Shown: positions 28,695-36,574 of the stretch, one piece after another
Layout of the letters: the number at the start of each line of letters is the position of its first letter
Numbering within the stretch: position 1 is the first letter of the stretch
Assembly (NCBI RefSeq): GCF_030269515.1
Contig: NZ_BSTM01000031.1
Coordinates: 1 to 64,000 of the forward strand
Direction of reading: 5' to 3'
Source: Actinomadura sp. NBRC 104412
Lineage (GTDB): Bacteria; Actinomycetota; Actinomycetes; Streptosporangiales; Streptosporangiaceae
Length of the DNA stretch: 64,000 nucleotides
Notes under the pieces: generated by a model
The model's input: the letters and a program-made list of their open reading frames with translations, nothing else
Databases searched by the model: none
Told to the model about the DNA's origin: nothing
Translations under genes and position numbers: made by a program

Positions 28695-29561
28695 GTGCGG
28701 CTGAACCCCTTCGATCTCCGCTTGGACCCCTCTGACCTGCGGCTGGACCGTTCGGAACTGATCACCCGCCGCAGGGCCCTCTGGTTGATGGGCGTGGGCG
28801 GCGCGGCGCTTCTGGCGGCCGACGCGGCGGCGCCGTCCCGCGCCGGGATGGCCGACCAGACGCGCTTCGTCGTGCGCCCGGCCACCCACGCGACGCCGCC
28901 CCGGCGGCCCAAGCCCCGCCCCGCGTCCTGGACGCCCGCACGGCTCGCCGCGACGACGCCGAAGAAGCCCATCAGCGACCTCCGGCAGCTCGTCCCGCCG
29001 CCGCCCGGCGAATCGATCGCGCTCACCCTCGACGACGGCCCCGACCCCCGGTGGACCCCGCGGATCCTGGACCTGCTGGACGAACACGGCGTACGCGCCA
29101 CGTTCTTCACCATCGGCGCGCAGGTCAAGCGGTATCCCAAGATCACGCGGCGGATCGTGGACGCCGGGCACCAGATCTGCAACCACACCATGAACCACCC
29201 GATCTCCTTCAGGGGGATGTCCAGGAAGCGGCTGGAGACGGAGATCGGCGAGGCGCACGACCGGATCGCGCAGGTCTCCGGGGTGGTCCCCACGTTCTTC
29301 CGCGCCCCCGGCGGCAACTGGACGCCCCGGGTGCTCGACGTCGTCGCCGAACACGGCATGCTGCCGCTGGACTGGGCGGTGGACCCCCGCGACTGGTCCC
29401 GCCCGGGGGTCGGCCGCATCCGGAAGGCGCTGCTCAAATGCGAGGCCGGGAACATCCTGCTCGTCCACGACGGCGGCGGTGACCGGTCCCAGACGCTGAA
29501 GGCTTTGCGGTACGTCATCCCGGAGCTCAAGAAACGCGGTATGACCTTCGTCTCCCTTTGA
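28695..29561 (+). CDS. secreted polysaccharide deacetylase (NodB family)
   Basis: A 288-residue carbohydrate esterase 4 enzyme, probably acting on cell-wall glycans outside the cell. The motifs are in order: LTLDDGPDPRWT (metal-binding Asp), HTMNHPISF (HxxxH metal ligands), RAPGGNWTPRV, then DWAVDPRDW and ILLVHDGGGD (catalytic His). A twin-Arg-like signal (TRRRALWLMG plus a hydrophobic run to APSRA) lies at about 23-50, so Tat export is likely. Before it are heptad repeats (PFDLRLD, PSDLRLD, RSELITR) encoded by 21-bp repeats. The GTG 28695 start includes them, but the true start could be later. Confidence 0.88.
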   Translation: MRLNPFDLRLDPSDLRLDRSELITRRRALWLMGVGGAALLAADAAAPSRAGMADQTRFVVRPATHATPPRRPKPRPASWTPARLAATTPKKPISDLRQLVPPPPGESIALTLDDGPDPRWTPRILDLLDEHGVRATFFTIGAQVKRYPKITRRIVDAGHQICNHTMNHPISFRGMSRKRLETEIGEAHDRIAQVSGVVPTFFRAPGGNWTPRVLDVVAEHGMLPLDWAVDPRDWSRPGVGRIRKALLKCEAGNILLVHDGGGDRSQTLKALRYVIPELKKRGMTFVSL

Positions 29562-29708
29562 CCGTTCTCGCGTGCGATGGTGGAGCCAGGGGGCGTGGCC
29601 GGGAGGTGTAGCTGGCTACACCCCCATTGGGGATGAAGGCACACTGCGCACGCCGGGGATCGGCCGAAGACTGGACTCCGTGATCCCAGGCGACGTGCGG
29701 AGGAACCG

Positions 29709-31031
29709 GTGGTAGGCGACATGACGCGGGAAGACCGGCGGACCTGGCTGGACACGCGGGCACGGGCCCCGTGGCGCGGCTTCCGGCTGTGGCTGCTCTC
29801 GTTCCCCACGATGGCCGTGGTCGCCTGGATGAACACCGCCGTGTCGATGATCAGCATCGGGCTGGGCATCCCGATGATGCCCTCCGCCGTGAGGCTCCAG
29901 CGCCGGATGACCAACGTCTACCGCGACCGGATCGGCGAATGGACCGGCCGCCGCATCGAACGTCCCTACCTGTCGCACGAGAAGGACCCGCGCTTCGCCA
30001 CCATGAGCCGCGCGCAGCGGTGCTTCATGCGGGCCGTCTCCGACCCGGCCACCTGGCGGGACTACTCGTTCCTGATGTGCGAGCCGATCGTGGCCATCTT
30101 CACCTGCGCGCTGCCGTTCCTCCTCATCGTGTACGGGGTGTGGGGATGGATGCTGTCGATGTGGGCCGGGGCCGTGCTCGGCGACATCGGCGCCCAGGAC
30201 TGGTACGCGATGATCCCGATCAGCCAGGACTACACGCAGCAGCCCGAGCGGGTCGTCGGCACCGCCGTCCTCGGCACCCTCTTCATCGCGATCGGCTTCC
30301 TGATCGGGCCCGCGATGCTCGACTACCACGCCCGGTGGGCCCGCTGGCTGCTCGGCCCGACCGAGAAGGCGAGGCTGGCGCTGCGCGTCCAGCACCTGAC
30401 CGAGACCCGGCACGACGCCGTGGACGCCTCCGCCGCCGAGCTGCGCCGCATCGAGCGGGACCTGCACGACGGCGCCCAGGCCCGGCTCGTCGCGATGGGC
30501 ATGAGCCTCGGCGCGATCGAGCACCTGCTCGACAAGGACCCGGAGAAGGCCCGGCTGCTGCTCGCCGAGACCCGCGCGTCGTCCGCCAAGGCCCTCGCCG
30601 AGCTGCGCGACCTCGTCCGCGGCATCCACCCGCCCGTACTGGCCGACCGCGGCGTCGGGGACGCCGTCAAGGCGCTCGCGCTCGACCACCCGCTGCCGGT
30701 GGAGGTGACCGTCGAGCTTCCGGGACGTCCCGAAGCGCCGGTGGAGTCCGCCGTCTACTTCGCGGTCTGCGAGATGCTGACCAACGCCGCCAAGCACTCC
30801 GGCGCCCGGCGCGTGTGGGTGGAGCTCACGCACAACGACGGCACCCTCCGCGCCACCGTCACCGACGACGGGCAGGGCGGCGCCTCTCTGGAGGCCGGTA
30901 CGGGGCTGCGCGGCGTCGAACGCCGGATCGGTACCTTCGACGGTGTCCTGGCCCTGAGCTCCCCGCCCGGCGGCCCCACCATCGTCACCCTGGAGGTTCC
31001 GTGCGACCTGCGTACCACGTCCCACCCGTGA
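29709..31031 (+). CDS. two-component sensor histidine kinase (NarL/DesK type)
   Basis: A 440-residue membrane kinase. N-terminal hydrophobic segments (about 30-55, 120-160 and 180-205) form the sensor part, with no recognised ligand domain. The phosphoacceptor lies in ERDLHDGAQARLVAMGMSLG (HisKA_3), and the HATPase_c domain has AVCEMLTNAAKHSGA and DDGQGGASLEAGTGLRGVER. GTG 29709 has CGGAGGA four bases upstream; ATG 29721 is the alternative. The response regulator follows 10 bp after the stop, forming a pair. The signal is unknown. Confidence 0.92.
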   Translation: MVGDMTREDRRTWLDTRARAPWRGFRLWLLSFPTMAVVAWMNTAVSMISIGLGIPMMPSAVRLQRRMTNVYRDRIGEWTGRRIERPYLSHEKDPRFATMSRAQRCFMRAVSDPATWRDYSFLMCEPIVAIFTCALPFLLIVYGVWGWMLSMWAGAVLGDIGAQDWYAMIPISQDYTQQPERVVGTAVLGTLFIAIGFLIGPAMLDYHARWARWLLGPTEKARLALRVQHLTETRHDAVDASAAELRRIERDLHDGAQARLVAMGMSLGAIEHLLDKDPEKARLLLAETRASSAKALAELRDLVRGIHPPVLADRGVGDAVKALALDHPLPVEVTVELPGRPEAPVESAVYFAVCEMLTNAAKHSGARRVWVELTHNDGTLRATVTDDGQGGASLEAGTGLRGVERRIGTFDGVLALSSPPGGPTIVTLEVPCDLRTTSHP

Positions 31032-31041
31032 GCTGCCGCTG

Positions 31042-31686
31042 ATGCGCGTCGTCCTGGCCGAGGACCTGGCCCTCCTGCGGGAGGGCCTGGTCAGCATGCT
31101 GGAGGCGCACGGCTTCGAGATCGCCGCCGCCGTCGACAACGGCCCGTCGCTGATCAAGGCGCTGCTCGACCACCGTCCCGACGTGGCGGTGGTCGACGTG
31201 CGGCTGCCGCCGTCCTTCACCGATGAGGGACTACAGGCCGCGCTGGAGGCGCGCCGCCAGGTGCCGGGCCTGCCGGTGCTGGTGCTGTCGCAGTACGTCG
31301 AGCAGCTCTACGCCCGCGAGCTCCTCGCCGACGGCACCGGCGGCATCGGCTACCTGCTCAAGGACCGGGTGTTCGACGCCGCCCAGTTCATCGACTCCGT
31401 CCGCAGGGTCGCCGCCGGAGGCACCGCGATGGATCCCGAGGTCATCTCCCGGCTGGTGGCCCGCACCACCCGCGAGCAACCGCTGGCCCGCCTCACCCCC
31501 CGCGAGCTCGAAGTGCTCGAACTGATGGCGCAGGGACGTTCCAACGCCGCGATCGCCCAGCAGCTCGTCGTCACCGAACGGGCCATCAGCAAGCACACCG
31601 CCAACATCTTCGACAAGCTCGGCCTGGCCGTCTCCGACGACGACAACCGCCGCGTCCTCGCCGTCCTGGCCTACCTCAACCGCTGA
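31042..31686 (+). CDS. LuxR/NarL-family response regulator
   Basis: A 214-residue response regulator. The receiver domain has the phospho-Asp in VAVVDVRLPPSF, the acidic pair near the start (AEDLALLREG) and a Lys in GYLLKDRVFD. The C-terminal LuxR-type helix-turn-helix reads LTPRELEVLELMAQGRSNAAI, then AQQLVVTERAISKHTANIFDK in separate helices. It is the cognate partner of the kinase encoded 10 bp upstream. Members of this family, common in actinomycetes, control stress, antibiotic or envelope genes; the regulon here is not visible. Confidence 0.95.
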   Translation: MRVVLAEDLALLREGLVSMLEAHGFEIAAAVDNGPSLIKALLDHRPDVAVVDVRLPPSFTDEGLQAALEARRQVPGLPVLVLSQYVEQLYARELLADGTGGIGYLLKDRVFDAAQFIDSVRRVAAGGTAMDPEVISRLVARTTREQPLARLTPRELEVLELMAQGRSNAAIAQQLVVTERAISKHTANIFDKLGLAVSDDDNRRVLAVLAYLNR

Positions 31687-31780
31687 CCCCGTCACGGCCA
31701 CGCAAACCGGGCTTTGGGCTGCCCCGTCCCCACCAGGGTGAATATCCTGCCTGCCAGGACTCATCCGGAGGGTCGTGCCC

Positions 31781-32671
31781 ATGACATGGATTCTGGTCCT
31801 GCTCTGCCTGGCGATCGCCGGCCGCGAACTCTACCTGGCGTTCGACCGCAGGCGCCCCGCCGTCCCGGACCTCCCCGATCTGCGCAGGCGGCTGAGCCTC
31901 CTGGAGGGCGTCCGCGGCGAGCTGGAACACCACCACGCCACCCATGACGAGCAGATCGCCCGCCTGGCGTCCACCCAGGCCAAACAGGCCGAATCGGTGA
32001 TCGAGGCCGACGCCCGGATCCGCTCCCTGATCGACCAGATCAACGATCGGATGCTGCCCGAGGTCAACGCCCGCCTCAACCAGCAGAACGAGGCCATCGA
32101 CCGTCTCGACACCGAGGTGACCCGCCTCCGCGACCATCTCGTCGCCCGCCTTGAGGCGTCCGTGGCCACGTCCCTCGGCGCCGACCCGGCCGACACGATC
32201 GCGGGCGCCCTCGGCTCCGCCGCCAGCCCGAGCCCGGACCTCACCCACGCCTACGAACGCCTCGCCGCCCAGTACGGCCTGCGCGTCGAACTGACCGCCC
32301 CCGCCGCCTACCGCATGCCCGACAGCGACTCGGCCTGGCAGACCCGCTACTACTTCACCGGTCGAAGCCCCCGCGAACTGGAACGCGACTTCCTCGACCT
32401 GCTCCGCGACCTCTCCACACCACCCGCCGACGACGCCGACCTGGACCCCGTCCAAGACCTCATCGGCGCCCTCAAGCAGATCGACCAGGGCGGAGCCCAA
32501 CTGGGCCCCCTCATCATCACCCGGACCCCGAGCTCCCTGCTCTGCGCCGTCCTCCCCCTGGCCGACCTCCTCAAGACCGAACCCGCCGCCCTGATCTCCG
32601 ACCCGGCGACCACGACGACCCGCCTGACCCAACTCCCCGCCACCCGCCTCCACAACCCGTCCTCCCCGTGA
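31781..32671 (+). CDS. membrane-anchored coiled-coil protein, unknown function
   Basis: A 296-residue protein starting with one hydrophobic segment (TWILVLLCLAIAGRELYLAF) and continuing with a long helical, coiled-coil-like stretch (about 30-125, with heptads such as RIRSLIDQINDRMLPEVNAR). A globular C-terminal domain follows (ERLAAQYGLRVELTAPAAY; LLCAVLPLADLLKT). I do not recognise the family. ATG 31781 is chosen over the GTG two codons upstream because CGGAGGG is eight bases away. It lies 94 bp after the two-component pair on the same strand and might be co-transcribed or controlled by it (inference). It converges on a HAD hydrolase gene. Confidence 0.7.
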   Translation: MTWILVLLCLAIAGRELYLAFDRRRPAVPDLPDLRRRLSLLEGVRGELEHHHATHDEQIARLASTQAKQAESVIEADARIRSLIDQINDRMLPEVNARLNQQNEAIDRLDTEVTRLRDHLVARLEASVATSLGADPADTIAGALGSAASPSPDLTHAYERLAAQYGLRVELTAPAAYRMPDSDSAWQTRYYFTGRSPRELERDFLDLLRDLSTPPADDADLDPVQDLIGALKQIDQGGAQLGPLIITRTPSSLLCAVLPLADLLKTEPAALISDPATTTTRLTQLPATRLHNPSSP

Positions 32672-32828
32672 CCTCCCCGTAGGCCGGCCCGACCGTCAAC
32701 CTCACGCGTGCCCACCGACCTCGCTCTGCCACACGAACACGCGCCATGCCCGCCGGTTCCAAGTAGACCCGTGCGCAGTGTCGCCGACCCCCCATGCTGG
32801 GCGGTGATCGAGCGGCGGTCCGGCCGGG

Positions 32829-33521
32829 CTAGGGGGTCAGGATGGCTTCCAGGACGGTCTCGGTGTCGGTCAGGTCGGGGATGACCCGTTCGGCGCCGCA
32901 GGCACGGAGGGCGGAGGCCGTGGTGGAGCCGGTGGCGACGGCCACGACCCTCGCGCCGCCCTCGTGGCCCGCTCGGACGTCGTGCGGGGTGTCGCCGATC
33001 AGGACGGTCGTGGACTCGTCGAAGACCTGGCCGTACTTGCGTTCGGCGCGCTCGCGGGCCAGCCTCACCAGCGGGTGACGTTCCACGCCGTCCATTCCGT
33101 AGGCGCCGACCTGGAAGTCCACGAAGCCGTCCAGCCCGAAGGCCAGCAGCTTGTAGCGCGCGATCGGCTCCATGTTGCCGGTGAGGACGGACTGGACCAC
33201 GTCCGGGCGGTCGGCGAGGGCGCGCAGGGCGGCGTGGGCTCCGGCGAGGACGCGGCCCCGGACGGCGAGTTCGTGGCGGCGCGTCGCGAACGACTCGGCG
33301 AGCAGGGCGGTGAACGTCGTGATGAGGTCGCCGGTGGGCTCGATGTCGTGCAGGAGCAGCGTCTCCGCGGTGATCGCCCGGTCGGTGCGGCCCGCCATCT
33401 CCGCGTGCCTCTCCAGGGGACGCCCGATGACCTGCTGGAACACCGCCGCGTACAGTTCCCGGCCGACGCCGCCCGCGTTGATCAGCGTGTGGTCGATGTC
33501 CCAGAGCACCAGGGTCCGCAC
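32829..33521 (-). CDS. HAD-superfamily hydrolase (phosphatase/phosphoglycolate phosphatase-like)
   Basis: A 230-residue haloacid dehalogenase-fold hydrolase. Motif I is LWDIDHTLINAGG with the nucleophilic Asp, followed by an alpha-helical cap (subclass IA). Motif II is SVLTGNMEP, motif III is the Lys near RKYGQ, and motif IV is VLIGDTPHDVRAGHEGG. It probably hydrolyses a small phosphorylated metabolite; the substrate is unknown. GTG 33521 is taken as the start because motif I follows within a few residues, as is usual; the frame is open further upstream. It is divergent from a small acidic protein 49 bp away. Confidence 0.85.
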   Translation of the reverse strand: MRTLVLWDIDHTLINAGGVGRELYAAVFQQVIGRPLERHAEMAGRTDRAITAETLLLHDIEPTGDLITTFTALLAESFATRRHELAVRGRVLAGAHAALRALADRPDVVQSVLTGNMEPIARYKLLAFGLDGFVDFQVGAYGMDGVERHPLVRLARERAERKYGQVFDESTTVLIGDTPHDVRAGHEGGARVVAVATGSTTASALRACGAERVIPDLTDTETVLEAILTP

Positions 33522-33570
33522 GCCTGGATCGTAGGCGACTGGGTCGGCGTTCGACGGGTATCGGCTGCCT

Positions 33571-33753
33571 ATGACCGAGAAGAGCGACAGGAAGTCGTTC
33601 GCGGATCGGCGGGCGGAGAGCGGCGCGCCGCAGGAAGAGGAGCCCGATTTCGCGGAGGAGCACCAGCCCGGTCCGTCCGACCCCCCGAACGCCCCCGCCG
33701 ACACCCCCGGTGGCGAAGACGACGGGTACAGCTCGCAGACCGAGGTCCCTTGA
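33571..33753 (+). CDS. small acidic hydrophilic protein
   Basis: A 60-residue protein (MTEKSDRKSFADRRAESGAP and an EEEPDF/GEDDG acidic run), rich in Glu, Asp and Pro with no hydrophobic core, so probably disordered. Similar small charged proteins are common in actinomycete genomes, but no function is known. The ATG is 49 bp from the divergent HAD gene. A strong hairpin terminator begins 10 bp after the stop. Real-gene status rests on that terminator and on sensible composition. Confidence 0.5.
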   Translation: MTEKSDRKSFADRRAESGAPQEEEPDFAEEHQPGPSDPPNAPADTPGGEDDGYSSQTEVP

Positions 33754-33762
33754 TCGTGACAC

Positions 33763-33795
33763 GCGGGCCGCGCGAGACGATCTCGCGCGGCCCGC
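33763..33795. terminator. bidirectional terminator between two small genes
   Basis: A perfect 14-bp stem, GCGGGCCGCGCGAG/CTCGCGCGGCCCGC, with an ACGAT loop lies between convergent small ORFs (stops at 33753 and 33807) and is followed by TTTCC on the plus strand. It supports both ORFs being transcribed. Confidence 0.82.
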
Positions 33796-33806
33796 TTTCC
33801 ACAGGC

Positions 33807-33998
33807 TCAGCCAGGGTAGGGCGACTGCTGGTCGGGCGGTACGCCGCCGCCCTTGCCGCCGCCCTTGTTCCCCTTGTCGGTCCCGTGGGCGTGGCCCTTC
33901 TGGCGGGTCGCCTTCGGGTCGGTGGCCTCGGGCGCGGGCTGCTCGTTCACGGCCGTGCGCTCGGACCGGCTGATCTCGCGTTGCTGGGGATTCGGCAT
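33807..33998 (-). CDS. small hydrophilic protein with Gly/Lys tail
   Basis: A 63-residue protein starting MPNPQQREISRSERTAVNEQ. It is polar throughout and has a low-complexity DKGNKGGGKGGG segment near the end, suggesting disorder. ATG 33998 has GGAGGG upstream at good spacing, which supports translation. It lies 32 bp downstream of the DUF3140 gene on the same strand and is probably co-transcribed with it. No family is recognised and the function is unknown. Confidence 0.6.
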   Translation of the reverse strand: MPNPQQREISRSERTAVNEQPAPEATDPKATRQKGHAHGTDKGNKGGGKGGGVPPDQQSPYPG

Positions 33999-34030
33999 GT
34001 CCACTCCCTCCGATTCCGCTCGATGAGCGG

Positions 34031-34375
34031 TCAGGGTTTGAGCGGGTCGTGGCCGACGGACATCAGCGACCGCCGCCACTCCTCGTTCCGCTCGGCGCTC
34101 GGAGGCGGATTCTCCGTGCGGTCCTCGACGTAGTCCACGACCTGGCGCATCACGTCGGTGTCGTGCGGTGTGAGGTCCATCTTGCGTTTCCGCAGCACCT
34201 CCACCACCTGGGTGCCGAGCTCCGGAAGGTGCATGTCCGGATCCGGGGAGAACGCGCCGTCCTCGTTGGAGGCGTCGGTGAGCAGCCACACCCGGATCTC
34301 GTCCGAGGTCATGTTGACGACCTGGTGGAACTGCTCCCAGAGCCGCTCGACGTCCGCGGGTGTCGGTTCGGCCAT
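34031..34375 (-). CDS. DUF3140 family protein
   Basis: A 114-residue soluble protein with the family-like core VERLWEQFHQVVNMTSDEIR and WLLTDASNE, followed by LRKRKMDLTPHDTDVMRQVV. DUF3140 proteins are small actinobacterial proteins of unknown role, sometimes placed near stress or DNA-binding-like partners. ATG 34375 is chosen because it starts the conserved part and follows GGAGAG. The longer frame upstream is not used. It appears to be in an operon with the 63-residue protein. Confidence 0.75.
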   Translation of the reverse strand: MAEPTPADVERLWEQFHQVVNMTSDEIRVWLLTDASNEDGAFSPDPDMHLPELGTQVVEVLRKRKMDLTPHDTDVMRQVVDYVEDRTENPPPSAERNEEWRRSLMSVGHDPLKP

Positions 34376-34528
34376 TCGTCTCTCCTTCCGGGGCGTCGGG
34401 CGGGTATCGCGCCGTACGGGACGGACGCCGTCGTGTTTCGCTCCCCCGGTGTCTCGGCTGACTGGCTTCGTTAGCCGCGCGTACCCGGGGAAAGGCCCGG
34501 TATTCCCAAGATGTCGCAAAGCCCCCGG

Positions 34529-35572
34529 TCAGGCGCGCTGGACGCCCTCCGCCAGGGTGGCGACGATCTCGGCGGCGGGCGCGTCCACGGCGAGCCTGAA
34601 CGAGGTTCCCGCCCACAGGCTCATGGCGTCCGGATCCTCCCGCTCGGCCGCGGACCTGCGCAGCGGCGAGGTGAGGTAGTGGACGTCCGGGTACGCTGCG
34701 GGCGCGTGCTCCCCGTATTGCTCGACGAACCTGTTCACCAGGCTCCGCGCGGGACGTCCGGTGAACGCCCTGGTCAGCGCCGTCTGGGTGGAGCGGGGGT
34801 CGGCCAGCGCCGCCTTGTGGACGGGATGCGCGCCGCTCTCGGGGCAGCGCAGGAACGCGGTCCCCAGCTGTGCCGCGTCGGCGCCCAGTTCGATCACCTC
34901 GGCGATGTGCTCGCCCGTTCCAAGGCCCCCGGCGGCGATCAGCGGCACCGTGGTGATCGTCCGGACGGCGGGCAGCAGCTCCCGCAGCGGGGTCCCGGCC
35001 GTGTCGTTCACGAACGACCCCTGGTGGCCACCGGCCTCCGCTCCCTGGACGCACAGCGCGTCGGCACCGGCGGTGGCGGCGGACAGGGCCTCGTCCTGCG
35101 TGGTCACGGTGACGATCACGAATGTGCCCTGGACCTGGAACTCCGAGACCGTGCCGAGGTCCGGGCAGCCGAAGGTGAAGCTCACCACGGGCGGCGGGTC
35201 GGCCAGCAGATCCTCGATCTTGGCGTCCCAGCCGTCGGTGCGATCACCGGGCGGGCTTCCCGGCCCCACCTCCAGCCGTTCGGCCTCGGGCAGCAGATGT
35301 TTCCAGTACGCCCGCACGGCCGAGCCGTCCACCGTGTCCGCCGCGGGCAGGAACACGTTCACCCCGAAGGGACGCGAGGTCAGCGCCCGGGTCTGGGTGA
35401 TCTCCTCCCGTACCGCGGCGGCGCTCTTGTAGCCCGCGGCCAGGAACCCGAGCCCGCCCGCCTCCGACACCGCCGCCGCCAGCGCCGGCGTGGAGGCGCC
35501 GCCCGCCATGGGCGCCTGGACGATCGGATGCTCGATGCCCAGCCGTTCCAGCGATTGCGCCCGATCCAGCAT
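34529..35572 (-). CDS. nitronate monooxygenase (NMO/2-nitropropane dioxygenase family)
   Basis: A 347-residue FMN-dependent TIM-barrel enzyme that oxidises propionate-3-nitronate or related alkyl nitronates. Visible motifs are IVQAPMAGGASTPALAAAVS at the N-terminus, ADALCVQGAEAGGHQGSF with the catalytic-type His, and PLIAAGGLGTGEHIAEVIEL with AAQLGTAFLRCPES for phosphate binding. ATG 35572 follows GAGGAGGGG. The long upstream frame is antisense to the next gene and ignored. It is divergent from a 2-hydroxyacid dehydrogenase across 60 bp. The role is probably detoxification of nitro compounds (by family). Confidence 0.9.
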   Translation of the reverse strand: MLDRAQSLERLGIEHPIVQAPMAGGASTPALAAAVSEAGGLGFLAAGYKSAAAVREEITQTRALTSRPFGVNVFLPAADTVDGSAVRAYWKHLLPEAERLEVGPGSPPGDRTDGWDAKIEDLLADPPPVVSFTFGCPDLGTVSEFQVQGTFVIVTVTTQDEALSAATAGADALCVQGAEAGGHQGSFVNDTAGTPLRELLPAVRTITTVPLIAAGGLGTGEHIAEVIELGADAAQLGTAFLRCPESGAHPVHKAALADPRSTQTALTRAFTGRPARSLVNRFVEQYGEHAPAAYPDVHYLTSPLRRSAAEREDPDAMSLWAGTSFRLAVDAPAAEIVATLAEGVQRA

Positions 35573-35632
35573 GACCCCTCCTCGCGGCCCGCGAAATACT
35601 ACGGGGTGACCTACCAACGAAGAGGGGCGGGA

Positions 35633-36544
35633 ATGCGGGTTTTGCTGCACTACGACGTGGAGTTTCCCGGAGCCGACGGGCTCGACGTGGTGAGCTGCCC
35701 GCAGGAGGACGACGAGCGGTTCGCCGAGCTGCTGCCCGAGGCGGAGGTCATCTGGCACAATCTGCGGCCTCTGACGGCGGCCGATTTCGACCGGGCGCCG
35801 AGGCTGCGCCTCGTCCAGAAGCTCGGTACCGGGGTGAACACGATCGACCTGGACGCGGCGGAGGCGCGCGGGATCGCGGTTGCGAACATGCCGGGCCGCA
35901 ACGCGCAGGCCGTCGCGGAGGCGACCCTGCTGCTGATGCTCGCCGCGCTGCGCCGCGTGGTCACCTTCGACGCCCGCACCCGGGAGGGACGCGGCTGGCC
36001 CGCGGGAGGCGCCCTGGTCGGCGGTGAGCTGAGCGGCCGCACGGTCGGGCTGCTGGGCGGCGGCCAGATCGCCGGTCTCGTACGCGGGATGCTGGAGGCG
36101 ATCGGTGCCCGCGTCCTGTACACCTCGCGGACGCGGCGCCCGGACGACCCGGCCTGGCGGGAGCTGGACGACCTGCTGCGGGCGAGCGACATCATCTCCG
36201 TCCACATCCCGCTGACCGGCGACACGCACCACCTCCTGGACGCGCGCCGCCTCGCGCTGCTGCCGCCCGGCGCGATCGTCGTCAACACCGCCCGTGGCGC
36301 GATCATCGACGAGGCGGCGCTGGTCGCGGCACTGTCGTCGGGCTGGCTGGGCGGCGCGGGCCTGGACGTGTTCGAGCAGGAGCCGGTGCCGCCGGACAAC
36401 CCGCTGCTCGCCTTGGACAACGTGGTGGTCATGCCGCACGTGGCGTACCTGACCAGGGAGACCTGGGACCGCTACTTCGACACCGCCGTCGAGAACTGCC
36501 GCCGCCTCGCCGCGGGCGAGGACCTGCTGCACAGAGTCCGCTAG
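35633..36544 (+). CDS. D-2-hydroxyacid dehydrogenase
   Basis: A 303-residue NAD(P)-dependent enzyme of the D-2-hydroxyacid dehydrogenase family (phosphoglycerate or glyoxylate reductase-like). It has LVQKLGTGVNTIDLDAAEAR (substrate Arg/Gly region), the Rossmann motif GLLGGGQIAG, NTARGAIIDEAALVAAL and the catalytic His in VVVMPHVAYLT. The C-terminal regulatory ACT-type domains of SerA are absent. ATG 35633 follows AGAGGGGCGGG. It is divergent from nitronate monooxygenase, and its end is 30 bp from the convergent P450 gene. The substrate is undetermined. Confidence 0.88.
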   Translation: MRVLLHYDVEFPGADGLDVVSCPQEDDERFAELLPEAEVIWHNLRPLTAADFDRAPRLRLVQKLGTGVNTIDLDAAEARGIAVANMPGRNAQAVAEATLLLMLAALRRVVTFDARTREGRGWPAGGALVGGELSGRTVGLLGGGQIAGLVRGMLEAIGARVLYTSRTRRPDDPAWRELDDLLRASDIISVHIPLTGDTHHLLDARRLALLPPGAIVVNTARGAIIDEAALVAALSSGWLGGAGLDVFEQEPVPPDNPLLALDNVVVMPHVAYLTRETWDRYFDTAVENCRRLAAGEDLLHRVR

Positions 36545-36574
36545 CAGGGTCCGCAAACAGGGTGCGTTGGCGTA

